A DNA stretch of 64,000 nt from an uncultured Desulfobulbus sp. (GTDB taxonomy: Bacteria > Desulfobacterota > Desulfobulbia > Desulfobulbales > Desulfobulbaceae): positions 4,954,601 through 5,018,600 of the forward strand of contig NZ_OY762276.1 of assembly GCF_963665445.1 (NCBI RefSeq), written 5' to 3'. The notes beneath the pieces were generated by a model that saw only the letters and a program-made list of their open reading frames with translations, had not been told where the DNA came from and made no database searches. Shown here one piece after another: positions 35,284 to 43,097 of the stretch. Position numbers and translations under genes: made by a program. Position 1 is the stretch's first letter; each line of letters starts with the position of its first letter.

Positions 35284-36408
35284 ATGAAACAGAAAGAGTT
35301 TGATCAAATTCAACAACGATTGGGTGGAGTCTCTCGCCGGGATTTCATGAAATTTTGTTCGGCTGTGGCAGCCGGCATGGCCCTCCCGGAGGCCGTGGCC
35401 CCGAAAATCGCCCAGGCCATCACCAATCCGAACAGGCCGCCGGTTATCTGGCTGCACGGTTCCGAGTGTACCGGTTGCTCCATGTCCCTGCTGCGTTCCG
35501 AGCATCCGTCCATCGAAAAACTTATCCTCGATCTTGTCTCTTTGGACTTCCATGAGACTCTGTCCGCCGGTGCCGGTCATCAGGCGGAAGAGGCCCTTGA
35601 GCATGCGGTCGAGTCCAATTTCGGCAAATTCATTCTCGTGATCGAGGGTGCGGTACCGCTGAAGGATGGCGGCATCTACTGCCGCGTCGGCGGCAAGAAT
35701 TTCGTTGATGTGGTCCGTGAGATCGGTCCCAAGGCGGGGGCGATCATCGCGGTTGGTTCCTGTGCCTCCTGGGGCGGTGTCGCTGCGATGGATCCGAACC
35801 CCACCGAGTGTGTCGGTGTGCCTGAGGTGCTCAAGGAGAAGACGGTTGTCAGCGTCCCCGGCTGTCCGCCCAACCCCTACAACCTGCTCTCCACCATCAT
35901 CCACTATCTGACCTTCAACAAGCTTCCGGCCCTGGATGGGGAAAATCGGCCCAAGTTTGCCTATGGCCGCCTCATCCACGAGCACTGCGAGCGTCGGCCT
36001 CATTTCGACAACGGCCGTTTTGCCCGCGCCTTTGGCGATGAGGGCCATCGTCAGGGGTACTGCCTCTACTACCTCGGCTGCAAAGGCCCGGTTACCTATG
36101 CCAACTGTTCGACCTCGCAGTTCGGTGACGCCGGATCCGGCTGCTGGCCGGTTGCCACCGGCCATCCTTGTTTTGGCTGCGCCCAGAAGGGTGTCGGTTT
36201 CAATATGCCGCAATTCTCCACCAGCCCGGTCCTCCATGTTGCGCCCGCTGCGGAGCATGCCCCCATCACCGCAGAGCGTGGTCAGGGAACCTCCACCGGT
36301 TCGGTTGGCCTGATGGCTGGATTGGGCGGTGCCGCCCTCGGAGCCGGGGCAGTGTTTGCGGCAAAACTTGGCAGCAAGGGGACCAAGCATGAAGATGAAA
36401 AGGCGTGA
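35284..36408 (+). CDS. hybO: [NiFe] hydrogenase small subunit HybO
   Basis: This is the 374-residue electron-transfer subunit of a periplasmic uptake hydrogenase. It has a twin-arginine signal (SRRDFMKF, Arg18-Arg19), the proximal Fe-S cluster motif starting ECTGCSMSLLRS, further cysteines in VGSCASWGG and PGCPPNPYN, and the medial/distal cluster region (HEHCERRPHFD, CLYYLGCKGP, CWPVATGHPCFGC). A C-terminal Gly/Ala-rich hydrophobic segment (residues about 345-362) should anchor it. The start at 35284 follows AGGAGAG by 6 nt. It overlaps hybA by 20 bp. The co-exported partner is HybC, which lacks its own signal. Confidence 0.96.
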   Translation: MKQKEFDQIQQRLGGVSRRDFMKFCSAVAAGMALPEAVAPKIAQAITNPNRPPVIWLHGSECTGCSMSLLRSEHPSIEKLILDLVSLDFHETLSAGAGHQAEEALEHAVESNFGKFILVIEGAVPLKDGGIYCRVGGKNFVDVVREIGPKAGAIIAVGSCASWGGVAAMDPNPTECVGVPEVLKEKTVVSVPGCPPNPYNLLSTIIHYLTFNKLPALDGENRPKFAYGRLIHEHCERRPHFDNGRFARAFGDEGHRQGYCLYYLGCKGPVTYANCSTSQFGDAGSGCWPVATGHPCFGCAQKGVGFNMPQFSTSPVLHVAPAAEHAPITAERGQGTSTGSVGLMAGLGGAALGAGAVFAAKLGSKGTKHEDEKA

Positions 36409-37390
36409 TTTCATAAAGGGAGCTGCCGGCGGCCTGGCACTCCTGACCCTCGACGGCAAGGTTGTCGATGCCCGCTCGGTTGAGGCCCTGCCTCCCGAAG
36501 CCCTGGGCATCCTCTACGATTCCACCCTCTGCGTGGGCTGCAACGCCTGCATGGCAGCCTGTAAAGAGGCCAACAACAAGGAGCCGGAATCACGGGGCGA
36601 GTCGCCGATCTACGACAATCCCCAGGATCTTTCCGCCTCGACCCTGAACATCATCAAGCGCTACTCCAGCGGAACCGGTGATCACAAGGATCAGGTGGAA
36701 AACGGCTATGCCTTTATCAAGCGGCAGTGCCTCCACTGTGTCGACCCCTCCTGCGTCACTGCCTGCCCGGTCTCGGCATTGAAGAAGGATAAGCATACCG
36801 GCATCGTCACCTACAACAAAAACGCCTGTATCGGCTGTCGTTATTGCCAGGTGGCCTGCCCCTATAATATTCCCAAATTCGAGTGGGATGACCCGTATCC
36901 ACAGATCATCAAGTGCCAGCTCTGCTCGCACCTGATCGCCAAGGGCGGCATCTCGGCCTGCTGCTCCGTCTGCCCCACCGGCGCCTCCCTCTTTGGTCCG
37001 GTTGCCAAACTGCAGGAGGAAACCCGCAGAAGACTGCAGATGAAACCGGGCAAACGCTACAAATTTCCGGTGTCTTCCGTTGATTCAGGCAAATGGCATG
37101 AGTTCGAGGCCCCCAACTACCTGCCCCACGTCTACGGTCAGGAAGAGTTGGGTGGAACGCAGGTCATGTACATGTCTGCTGTTCCTTACGAAAAGTTCGG
37201 ACTGCCCAGCTTCCCCAAGGAGTCCTTTGTCTCCATGGCCAGTGGTATTCAGTACGCCATCTACAAAGGTATGGTCTATCCGCTGGTTGTTCTTGCCGGT
37301 CTGATCTTCATGGCGAAGAAGAATAAAAATGGTGAAGAGGCCGAAAAAACGGCATCCGCGCCTGATCAAGGAGAGACCCATGAGTCATGA
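36389..37390 (+). CDS. hybA: Hydrogenase-2 ferredoxin-like subunit HybA
   Basis: This 333-residue protein carries electrons between HybO/HybC and the membrane subunit HybB. A twin-arginine signal starts it (KRRDFIKGAAGG). Four ferredoxin-type cysteine groups follow: CVGCNACMAACKE, CLHCVDPSCVTACPV, CIGCRYCQVACPY and the CQLC...CCSVCPTG set, giving up to four [4Fe-4S] clusters. A C-terminal transmembrane helix (GMVYPLVVLAGLIFMA) is present. It begins inside the last 20 bp of hybO, with AGGGG 8-9 nt upstream, and overlaps hybB by 11 bp. Confidence 0.95.
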   Translation: MKMKRRDFIKGAAGGLALLTLDGKVVDARSVEALPPEALGILYDSTLCVGCNACMAACKEANNKEPESRGESPIYDNPQDLSASTLNIIKRYSSGTGDHKDQVENGYAFIKRQCLHCVDPSCVTACPVSALKKDKHTGIVTYNKNACIGCRYCQVACPYNIPKFEWDDPYPQIIKCQLCSHLIAKGGISACCSVCPTGASLFGPVAKLQEETRRRLQMKPGKRYKFPVSSVDSGKWHEFEAPNYLPHVYGQEELGGTQVMYMSAVPYEKFGLPSFPKESFVSMASGIQYAIYKGMVYPLVVLAGLIFMAKKNKNGEEAEKTASAPDQGETHES

Positions 37391-38534
37391 ACCTAAGCCA
37401 TTGGGCGGACGTATCTTTACGCCCATGTTTTGTTTTTGCCTGCTTATTGTCGCAATAGCCGGCTACTTTGCCCTCAAGCGTTTTATTTTTGGTATCGGTT
37501 CCATCTCCAACATGAACGATGGCTACCCCTGGGGCATCTGGATCGCCTACGACGTTGTTGTCGGCACCGCCTTTGCCTGCGGTGGCTACGTCATGGCGCT
37601 GATGGTCTATATCATCAACAAGGGCGAATACCATCCGTTGGTCCGTCCGGCCCTGCTGGCCTCGATGTTCGGCTATACCCTGGCCGGTGTGTCCGTTTTC
37701 CTCGATATCGGCCGGTATCTCAACGTCTACAACCTCTACCTCCCGTGGCAGATGAACTTTCACTCGGTCATGTTCGAGGTGGCGATGTGTATCGGTACCT
37801 ATATCTTCGTTCTCTGGCTGGAGTTCACCCCTGCCTTTGTCGAGAAATTCGGCCTCAAGGATTTCGGCAAGAAACTCAACAAGGTCATCTTTGCCATCAT
37901 CGCCCTGGGCGTACTCCTGCCCACCATGCATCAGTCCTCCCTGGGAACCATGATGCTGATGGCCGGCTACAAGCTCTCGCCGCTGTGGCACACCTCGACC
38001 CTGCCGCTGCTCTTTTTACTGACCGCGGTGATCATGGGTTTTGCCATGGTGGTCTTCGAGGCCACCATCTCCTCGCGTGTCTACGAGCTGGGTGACGAGA
38101 CCTCCATGCTCTCCAAGATCGGGCGGATTATGGTCTTTGTCCTGGGTTTTTTCCTGATCATTCGGTTCCAGAACATCTTCATCCGTGGCCAGCTGGGCAA
38201 TGCCTTCTCCGGAACCTTCCTCGGGAACATGTTCCTCCTGGAAAACCTGATGATGATCATCGGTCTTGTTCTCCTGGCTCAGAAAAAATTCCGCAATCAC
38301 CCGCGGTATCTGTTCCTCGCCGCCGTCTGTATCCTCGTCGGCGGATCGCTCTACCGTTTCAACACCTATATCATCGGGTTTGATCCGGGCACTGGCTGGA
38401 AATACTTCCCCTCTGTGGGCGAGCAGATGATCACCTATGGATTGATTGCCTTTGAGATCGCGATGTACACCCTCTTTGTCAAAATCTTTCCGGTCTTCAG
38501 CGTCCATTCCCCCGCTGAGTCGCATCATGGATAA
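37380..38534 (+). CDS. hybB: Hydrogenase-2 membrane subunit HybB (NrfD-like)
   Basis: This 384-residue integral membrane protein has about ten transmembrane helices and belongs to the NrfD/PsrC/HybB family, which passes electrons to or from quinone. The hallmark GYPWGIWIAYDV is near residue 45. The ATG at 37380 follows AGGAGAG by 5 nt. It has no haem ligands, consistent with the cytochrome-free HybB class. With menaquinone supplied by the MqnD pathway it would complete H2 to quinone electron flow. It lies between hybA and a 115-bp gap containing a repeat-like hairpin before hybC. Confidence 0.95.
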   Translation: MSHEPKPLGGRIFTPMFCFCLLIVAIAGYFALKRFIFGIGSISNMNDGYPWGIWIAYDVVVGTAFACGGYVMALMVYIINKGEYHPLVRPALLASMFGYTLAGVSVFLDIGRYLNVYNLYLPWQMNFHSVMFEVAMCIGTYIFVLWLEFTPAFVEKFGLKDFGKKLNKVIFAIIALGVLLPTMHQSSLGTMMLMAGYKLSPLWHTSTLPLLFLLTAVIMGFAMVVFEATISSRVYELGDETSMLSKIGRIMVFVLGFFLIIRFQNIFIRGQLGNAFSGTFLGNMFLLENLMMIIGLVLLAQKKFRNHPRYLFLAAVCILVGGSLYRFNTYIIGFDPGTGWKYFPSVGEQMITYGLIAFEIAMYTLFVKIFPVFSVHSPAESHHG

Positions 38535-38593
38535 CCCCGAAACGATGCAAAAAACTATGAAACATGCATCGCAACCATCAGATTACACAGCAC

Positions 38594-38635
38594 TGAACGT
38601 CGTTTTCGCAGCTCTTGGCGAAAACGTCACTCATT
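38594..38635 (+). repeat. Hairpin between hybB and hybC, repeat-family copy E
   Basis: CGTTTTCGC at 38601-38609 and GCGAAAACG at 38618-38626 form a perfect 9-bp stem with an 8-nt loop. The region from GAACGTCGTTTTCG onwards is clearly similar to copy A at 42 kb. The 3' end is about 15 bp upstream of the hybC start, overlapping its ribosome-binding leader (AAGGAG at 38636). It could change translation or processing between hybB and hybC. A 36-codon frame from 38527 crosses it but is not supported as a gene. Confidence 0.6.
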
Positions 38636-38649
38636 AAGGAGTTAGAATC

Positions 38650-40353
38650 ATGTCGAAGCAAATAGTCATTGATCCCATCACCCGAATCGAGGGGCATCTG
38701 CGCATTGAATGTGCCGTGGATAACGGTCAGGTGGTTGACGCCTGGTCCGTTGGCACCATGTGGCGCGGTATCGAAACCATCCTCAAAGGCAAGGATCCGC
38801 GAGAGGCCTGGCTGATTGCCCAGCGTATCTGCGGTGTGTGCACCACCGTCCATGCCATGGCCTCGGTGCGTGCAGTCGAGCATGCACTGAAAATGGATAT
38901 TCCCCGCAATGCCCAGTATATCCGCAATATGATCGTCGGCGCCCACTGCCTGGCCGACAACATCATCCATTTCTATATCCTTTCCGCCGTGGACTGGGTG
39001 GATATCGCCTCTGCCGCGCTCAAGGCCGATGCCCGCAATGCGGCCGCCCTGGCGCAGAAGCTCTCTCCCTGGAAGCGCAACTCCTACCAGGAGTTCAAGG
39101 AAGTCCAGGACAAGCTGAAAAAATTCATCGAGTCCGGCCAGCTCGGGCCCTTCTCCAGCGGCTACTGGGGCCATCCGGCCATGCAGCTTGATCCTGATGT
39201 CAATCTGATCGCCGCGGTCCACTACTTCCAGGCCCTGGAGTACCAGCGCAAGATCAACAAGGTGGTCACCATCCTCGGTTCCAAGACCCCGCACATCCAG
39301 AACCTGGCCGTCGGCGGTGTTGCCAACCCGATCAATCTCGACAGCCCGGCCACCCTCACCATGGAGCGGCTCTACTACATCAAGACCCAGATGGACGAGG
39401 TGCGCGACTTTGTCGAGCAGGTCTACATGACCGACGTGGCCGCCATCGGCGCCATGTATCCCGAGTGGTGCACCTATGGCAAGGGCAACGGCAACTACCT
39501 CTCCGTTCCCGAGATGCCCATGGACGAGAAGGGGCTGCAGTTCCTCATGCCCGGCGGCTACATCAAGGCGGGCGACCTTTCCTCCTTCCGTCGGATCAAC
39601 TCCTCCAGAGATCCCTACTTCGAGGAGAACGTCAAGGAGAGCGTCAAACACTCCTTCTACTCCGGCGACTGGACCATGCATCCCTATGTCGAGTCCACCG
39701 AACCCAAATTCGGCGAAGCCAAGCTTGACGGCAAGTACTCCTGGGTTAAATCGCCCTCATTCCTCAACGAGCCCGCTGAGGTTGGCCCGGTCGCTTCGGT
39801 CCTGGCAATGAATCTGGCCAAGCATGCACCGGCGGTCAAATACACCAACATGATGCTGGAGACGATGTCCGCCATTGGCAAGACCAAGTACGACATGGAT
39901 ATCCTGCCTTCAACCATGGGCCGCCATATCTCCCGCTCGATCCGTGCAGCCGTTGTCCAGGATGCCATGGCCGAGCAGTGGAACGCCCTGATCGCCAACA
40001 TCGAATCCGGTGACTGCACCACCTTCAACGAGCCGGTCTTCCCCGAAGGCGAGCAGCGCGGCGTGGGCATCCACGAGGCGCCCCGCGGCACTTTGTCGCA
40101 CTGGATCGTTATCGAGAACGGCAAGATCCGCAACTACCAGGCGGTTGTTCCCTCCACCTGGCTCGCCTGTCCGCGTGGCACCAACGACGAGCCCGGTTTC
40201 TACGAGCGCTGCCTGGTGGGCAACCCGATTGCCGATCCGGAAAAACCGCTCGAGGTTCTGCGGACTATCCACTCGTTCGACCCCTGCATGGCCTGCGCGG
40301 TACACATGTTGAACCCACGTGGAGAGAAGCTCTCCACGGTAAAGGTGCTGTAA
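38650..40353 (+). CDS. hybC: [NiFe] hydrogenase large subunit HybC
   Basis: This 567-residue subunit holds the NiFe active site and oxidises H2 in the periplasm. The N-terminal Cys pair is in RICGVC (Cys61, Cys64) and the C-terminal pair is in DPCMACAVH (Cys546, Cys549, His552). A 15-residue C-terminal extension beginning MLNPRGEK follows His552; it should be removed by the HybD protease after nickel insertion. This identifies a maturable, active-type enzyme of group 1 (Hyb-like, probably 1c). There is no signal peptide; export is with HybO. An intrinsic terminator follows 13 bp after the stop. Confidence 0.97.
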   Translation: MSKQIVIDPITRIEGHLRIECAVDNGQVVDAWSVGTMWRGIETILKGKDPREAWLIAQRICGVCTTVHAMASVRAVEHALKMDIPRNAQYIRNMIVGAHCLADNIIHFYILSAVDWVDIASAALKADARNAAALAQKLSPWKRNSYQEFKEVQDKLKKFIESGQLGPFSSGYWGHPAMQLDPDVNLIAAVHYFQALEYQRKINKVVTILGSKTPHIQNLAVGGVANPINLDSPATLTMERLYYIKTQMDEVRDFVEQVYMTDVAAIGAMYPEWCTYGKGNGNYLSVPEMPMDEKGLQFLMPGGYIKAGDLSSFRRINSSRDPYFEENVKESVKHSFYSGDWTMHPYVESTEPKFGEAKLDGKYSWVKSPSFLNEPAEVGPVASVLAMNLAKHAPAVKYTNMMLETMSAIGKTKYDMDILPSTMGRHISRSIRAAVVQDAMAEQWNALIANIESGDCTTFNEPVFPEGEQRGVGIHEAPRGTLSHWIVIENGKIRNYQAVVPSTWLACPRGTNDEPGFYERCLVGNPIADPEKPLEVLRTIHSFDPCMACAVHMLNPRGEKLSTVKVL

Positions 40354-40365
40354 TTCAACCACGTC

Positions 40366-40411
40366 AAGGTCCTCCTCGTCCCTGGGGAGCAGGGAAGGAG
40401 GAGGACCTTTT
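40366..40411 (+). terminator. Rho-independent terminator between hybC and hybD
   Basis: A perfect 12-bp stem (40366-40377 with 40398-40409) encloses a 20-nt loop with its own small CCCT/AGGG hairpin, and it is followed by TTTT. It lies directly after hybC and only 18 bp before the hybD start, so hybD is probably expressed by readthrough at a lower level than the structural genes. Confidence 0.8.
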
Positions 40412-40428
40412 CCTATGAGGTGACAACA

Positions 40429-40938
40429 ATGGAGCAGCAACAAAAATCGATCGGCATCATGGGACTGGGCAACCTGCTTTTGGGTGATGAAGGCTTTGGT
40501 ATCCACTGCATTCAATACCTTGAGGAAAATTACCATCTGCCGGAAAATGTCGAGGTGGTTGACGGCGGTACCGGCGGGATCCTTTTGGCTCCCTTTATCG
40601 AGCAGTTTGATGAGCTCTATGTGATCGATGTGGTGGATGTTGACGATAGCCCCGGATCAGTGCACTACTTCACCGATATCGACCTTCGCTCCGGGGGGAT
40701 TCAGACGCGGATGTCTCCCCATCAGATCGGCATGCTCGAGATCCTTGATATCTGCCGTATTCGCGGCAAGGTGCCGCAGCGTGTCCACTTTATCGCCGTG
40801 GTCCCCGAATGCCTGGATACGGGGATGGAACTTTCCCCCCTGCTTGCAGAACGGAAAAAAGATGTCCTTGAGGTTTTGTTCCAAAAACTTGGTGAAGAGG
40901 TGACCATTTCACCACGGACCTATGCTCAGGCCGCCTGA
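40429..40938 (+). CDS. hybD: Hydrogenase maturation endopeptidase HybD
   Basis: This 169-residue protease removes the C-terminal extension of HybC after nickel insertion. The family opening GLGNLLLGDEGFG is present, and the three nickel-sensing residues of the HybD family correspond to Glu21, Asp67 (VIDVVD) and His98 (SPHQIG). The ATG at 40429 is supported by GAGGTG 7 nt upstream; a GTG 9 bp earlier is less likely. It is separated from hybC by a terminator. No other Hyp maturation genes occur in the window, so these must lie elsewhere. Confidence 0.95.
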   Translation: MEQQQKSIGIMGLGNLLLGDEGFGIHCIQYLEENYHLPENVEVVDGGTGGILLAPFIEQFDELYVIDVVDVDDSPGSVHYFTDIDLRSGGIQTRMSPHQIGMLEILDICRIRGKVPQRVHFIAVVPECLDTGMELSPLLAERKKDVLEVLFQKLGEEVTISPRTYAQAA

Positions 40939-41015
40939 TCTGCTTTTTTCCCACTTCTCCCCATCGAGGGACAGGCAGTCATTTCTCCTTGTGTCCCTTT
41001 CCTCGGTCTTGAGAA

Positions 41016-41053
41016 AAAAATCCCCCGCCGGTTGCCGCCGACGGGGGATTTTT
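41016..41053. terminator. Bidirectional terminator between hybD and the small basic gene
   Basis: TCCCCCG at 41021-41027 pairs with CGGGGGA at 41042-41048. An A run before and a T run after make it function as an intrinsic terminator on both strands. It ends hybD transcripts on the + strand and the 37-residue gene on the - strand. Confidence 0.85.
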
Positions 41054-41100
41054 GGTTGTATGACCGGATTCTCCTTTCAAAGGGCATTTCGGTCGTGCAG

Positions 41101-41214
41101 TTATTCTTTTTTCTTGGGCTGGCGTTGCAGTCGCTCTTCCTCTCTGTGCTTCAGCTTATCGTCGTGCTGTTTCTTCAATTTGTCCTTTGCCTTTTTTCCA
41201 GCTCTATCGCCCAT
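41101..41214 (-). CDS. Small lysine-rich protein (37 residues)
   Basis: This short gene encodes a highly charged, almost wholly helical peptide that opens MGDRAGKKAKDKLKKQ, continues HDDKLKHREEERL, and ends QPKKKE. AAGGAG lies 7 nt upstream of its ATG, and a bidirectional terminator follows its stop, which together support it as real. Small proteins beginning MGD with Lys-rich repeats recur across bacteria, but this is recalled, not searched. It could be nucleic-acid-binding or a chaperone-like tail; the function is unknown. Confidence 0.6.
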   Translation of the reverse strand: MGDRAGKKAKDKLKKQHDDKLKHREEERLQRQPKKKE

Positions 41215-41394
41215 GATGGTGCTCCTTGTGGAGTCTGATAAAAGTTCGCCGCAACCTGTTTACGGTGAAAAAGAACTGTATCTTTCTCTCGAAAGATCAT
41301 AGAGCGCATCAGAAGAAAATAAAGAGATGTGAACGTAAAATTTTGTCATTCCCGGGACGCTTTTTCGCGCCTAGATATTGGCCGAGGCTATGCA

Positions 41395-41787
41395 ATGAAC
41401 ATACTTGATCTTCACCAAGGACAGGACACCTCGGAGTTCGATGCATTTTTGCAGCAGATCTCGGCAAAGCTGGCCGCCGCGATCTGTCGGAAGCTGCAGG
41501 CCTATGGCGAACTTGACGATCTCTATCCCTGCAGCAGCCTGAAAATACTCAATCCGCGGATTTGGGGGTACAAGGGCACCATCTACAAGCTTCGAGTGGA
41601 TTGCGGCAAGGAGTCGGCACGCGTGCTTTTTACAAAAACGGCTGCAAACGATATCGTGCTGCTCCACGGCTTTATCAAGAAATCCCGCAAGACACCAAAA
41701 AAAGACGCGCATATTGCCATGGAGAATTTTCAGCGGCTCAAGAACGGTGCGACCGTGGTGCCAATGCCCCTGACCCGCTACCTTTGA
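41395..41787 (+). CDS. Phage-derived Gp49-like (RelE/HigB-type) toxin
   Basis: This 130-residue protein resembles the phage Gp49-like HigB/RelE-type toxins (DUF891), which cleave mRNA at ribosomes. The typical end of the fold is clear: YKLRVDCGKESARVLF, NDIVLLHGFIKKSRKTP and ENFQRLKNG. The ATG at 41395 was chosen as the family-like start; the frame extends upstream without a binding site. In the usual arrangement an XRE antitoxin follows directly. Here only a short frame overlapping the stop (starting TNIRLAEKR) is seen before the duplicated deaminase fragment, so the antitoxin looks truncated or missing. Confidence 0.72.
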   Translation: MNILDLHQGQDTSEFDAFLQQISAKLAAAICRKLQAYGELDDLYPCSSLKILNPRIWGYKGTIYKLRVDCGKESARVLFTKTAANDIVLLHGFIKKSRKTPKKDAHIAMENFQRLKNGATVVPMPLTRYL

Positions 41788-41844
41788 CCAATATTCGCCT
41801 GGCGGAGAAGAGAGCGGTCAGCGCAGTTCAAAAGACAATGTTAC

Positions 41845-41935
41845 CCCCTGTCGACCGTTGTAGACAACCGGATTCGTGCAATAAAATCGCGAAAGCCTGC
41901 CAGCGCCTCCTCCCGCATCAATTCCTCGGTCGGTT
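41845..41935 (-). pseudogene. Truncated copy of the 3' end of the nucleoside deaminase gene
   Basis: Positions 41845-41920 match the last part of the deaminase gene at 43102-43178 at 73 of 77 aligned positions, with one single-base deletion that shifts the frame (about FIA then RIRLST instead of FIATNPVVYN). Beyond 41920 the similarity fades. The fragment has no start and is therefore a remnant. Together with the intact copy it brackets the AT-rich PEP-CTERM region. Confidence 0.75.
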
Positions 41936-42284
41936 ATAAAAAAGATGTTTCCCTCATGCGCTGTTGGCGCAGTCAACTCTCGGTTGTCAAGCCTTGAGAA
42001 GGTGCCTCGTCTGCCGTTGCCAGTATGTTTGCTGAATAGAACTTATATGCAATGACTCTACAATTTTACCACCTTGTGTTTTTTTTCTGTTTTGTTAATT
42101 TTTATTAAGTGCTGCGCATGCGTAATGCATTGGTTCGATCACAAGGGATGGCCTTGCAAAAATCTGAAATAATAGAAAGTTACCGTCGGTGGAATCAGTC
42201 TGTTGCGAAGCTCGAAACGTCGTTTTCGGGGCATTTTGACGAGAACGACATCCATGAGTAGTTTTGCCATTGAAAGGAGGAGCT
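41936..42284. other. AT-rich leader of the PEP-CTERM gene, holding repeat copy A
   Basis: No gene is visible. The segment has a TGCGC/GCGCA hairpin near 41959, a T-rich stretch around 42070 and repeat copy A at 42188-42258. It is distinctly richer in A+T than the surrounding chromosome, as is the gene that follows. Confidence 0.4.
42188..42258 (+). repeat. Copy A of the dispersed intergenic hairpin repeat
   Basis: This 71-bp element runs from GGTGGAATCAG to TCCATGAG and is the best match to copy B. GTCGTTTTCG at 42219-42228 pairs with CGAGAACGAC at 42240-42249 around an 11-nt loop. The pairs differ from copy B at two positions but remain mostly paired, hinting at conserved structure. It ends 26 bp before the start of the PEP-CTERM gene. 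Confidence 0.7.
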
Positions 42285-43001
42285 ATGTTGGAGAGAAAAT
42301 TGAGGAAAACCTTAAAAGCGATTTTTTTTGTGTGTCTAGCAGCTTCATTTTTTCCTGCCGCATCCAATGCACTGCCGATTACCTTGTATGATCGCCCTCT
42401 GACTGATCCATGGTGGGATCTCAGCGATAACTCAGGATTGACTAAATTGATTTTGACTGCTGCAGAATTTGATTTATCGACACCGTGGTCTCTGAAATGG
42501 AATGTGACAAATGGAAGCATATTTGAGTGCAATACGTATGACGTGCACCTCGAATGGATGACTGGATATACGAAAACATTTTCCCAAACTACAAATACAA
42601 CTGTAAATGGTGAATTAACAGCAGAGTTTAAAGGTATTGGTGCGAAAATAGGGGCTTCATATTCAAGTGCTTTAACGATTGGCGAATCTATGAGCAAGAT
42701 AGAGAAAGCAAGTATTGATACAAAAGTAACGCTTTGCTGTCTGCAAAATGGGAAATATTACACCAATGAAATTTATGATCTCTATAGCGGCACATTCCAA
42801 TGGTTTGACGATGTTGGGCCTCATGTGGGAGGAAATACTGAATATGGTACCTGGTCGGCAGTTGTCTACCATGGGCACGGTCTCAATGGGCCTGTTAAGA
42901 CTGGTGGAGTTCCATGCATACCTGAACCTTCAACTTGTGTTCTTTTTGGGCTTGGTTTGGTTGGAATAGTGCGAATGCAACAAGGGAGAAAAATACAGTA
43001 A
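42285..43001 (+). CDS. PEP-CTERM sorting-domain protein, otherwise unknown
   Basis: This 238-residue exported protein has a signal peptide (RKLRKTLKAIFFVCLAASFF to AASNA). Its C-terminus has the PEP-CTERM signature: PEPST, a short hydrophobic helix (LFGLGLVGIV) and a basic end (RMQQGRKIQ). Such proteins are processed by an exosortase and often end up in the exopolysaccharide matrix. The body is rich in Ser, Thr and Tyr with a few Cys (CNT, CC), beta-sheet like; no other domain is recognised. AGGAGG lies 4 nt before the ATG. Codon use is AT-richer than its neighbours. No exosortase (epsH/xrt) gene is in this window. Confidence 0.82.
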   Translation: MLERKLRKTLKAIFFVCLAASFFPAASNALPITLYDRPLTDPWWDLSDNSGLTKLILTAAEFDLSTPWSLKWNVTNGSIFECNTYDVHLEWMTGYTKTFSQTTNTTVNGELTAEFKGIGAKIGASYSSALTIGESMSKIEKASIDTKVTLCCLQNGKYYTNEIYDLYSGTFQWFDDVGPHVGGNTEYGTWSAVVYHGHGLNGPVKTGGVPCIPEPSTCVLFGLGLVGIVRMQQGRKIQ

Positions 43002-43097
43002 CCGGTGAGTTATACTCTGGTCTGACCGTTGCTCGCCCTTGCGGGTGACGTCAGATCAGGGCAGATCGGGTGAGGGGCACGTCTGTTCAGCAAACCA

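Noticed and set aside
38527-38637. 36-codon frame between hybB and hybC
   Set aside because: It crosses the hairpin, has no clear ribosome binding site and no recognised family, so it was not called as a gene.
41345-41370. Possible sixth repeat copy (TGTCATTCCCGGGACGC)
   Set aside because: Only a short outer part resembles the repeat; the stem and loop do not match.
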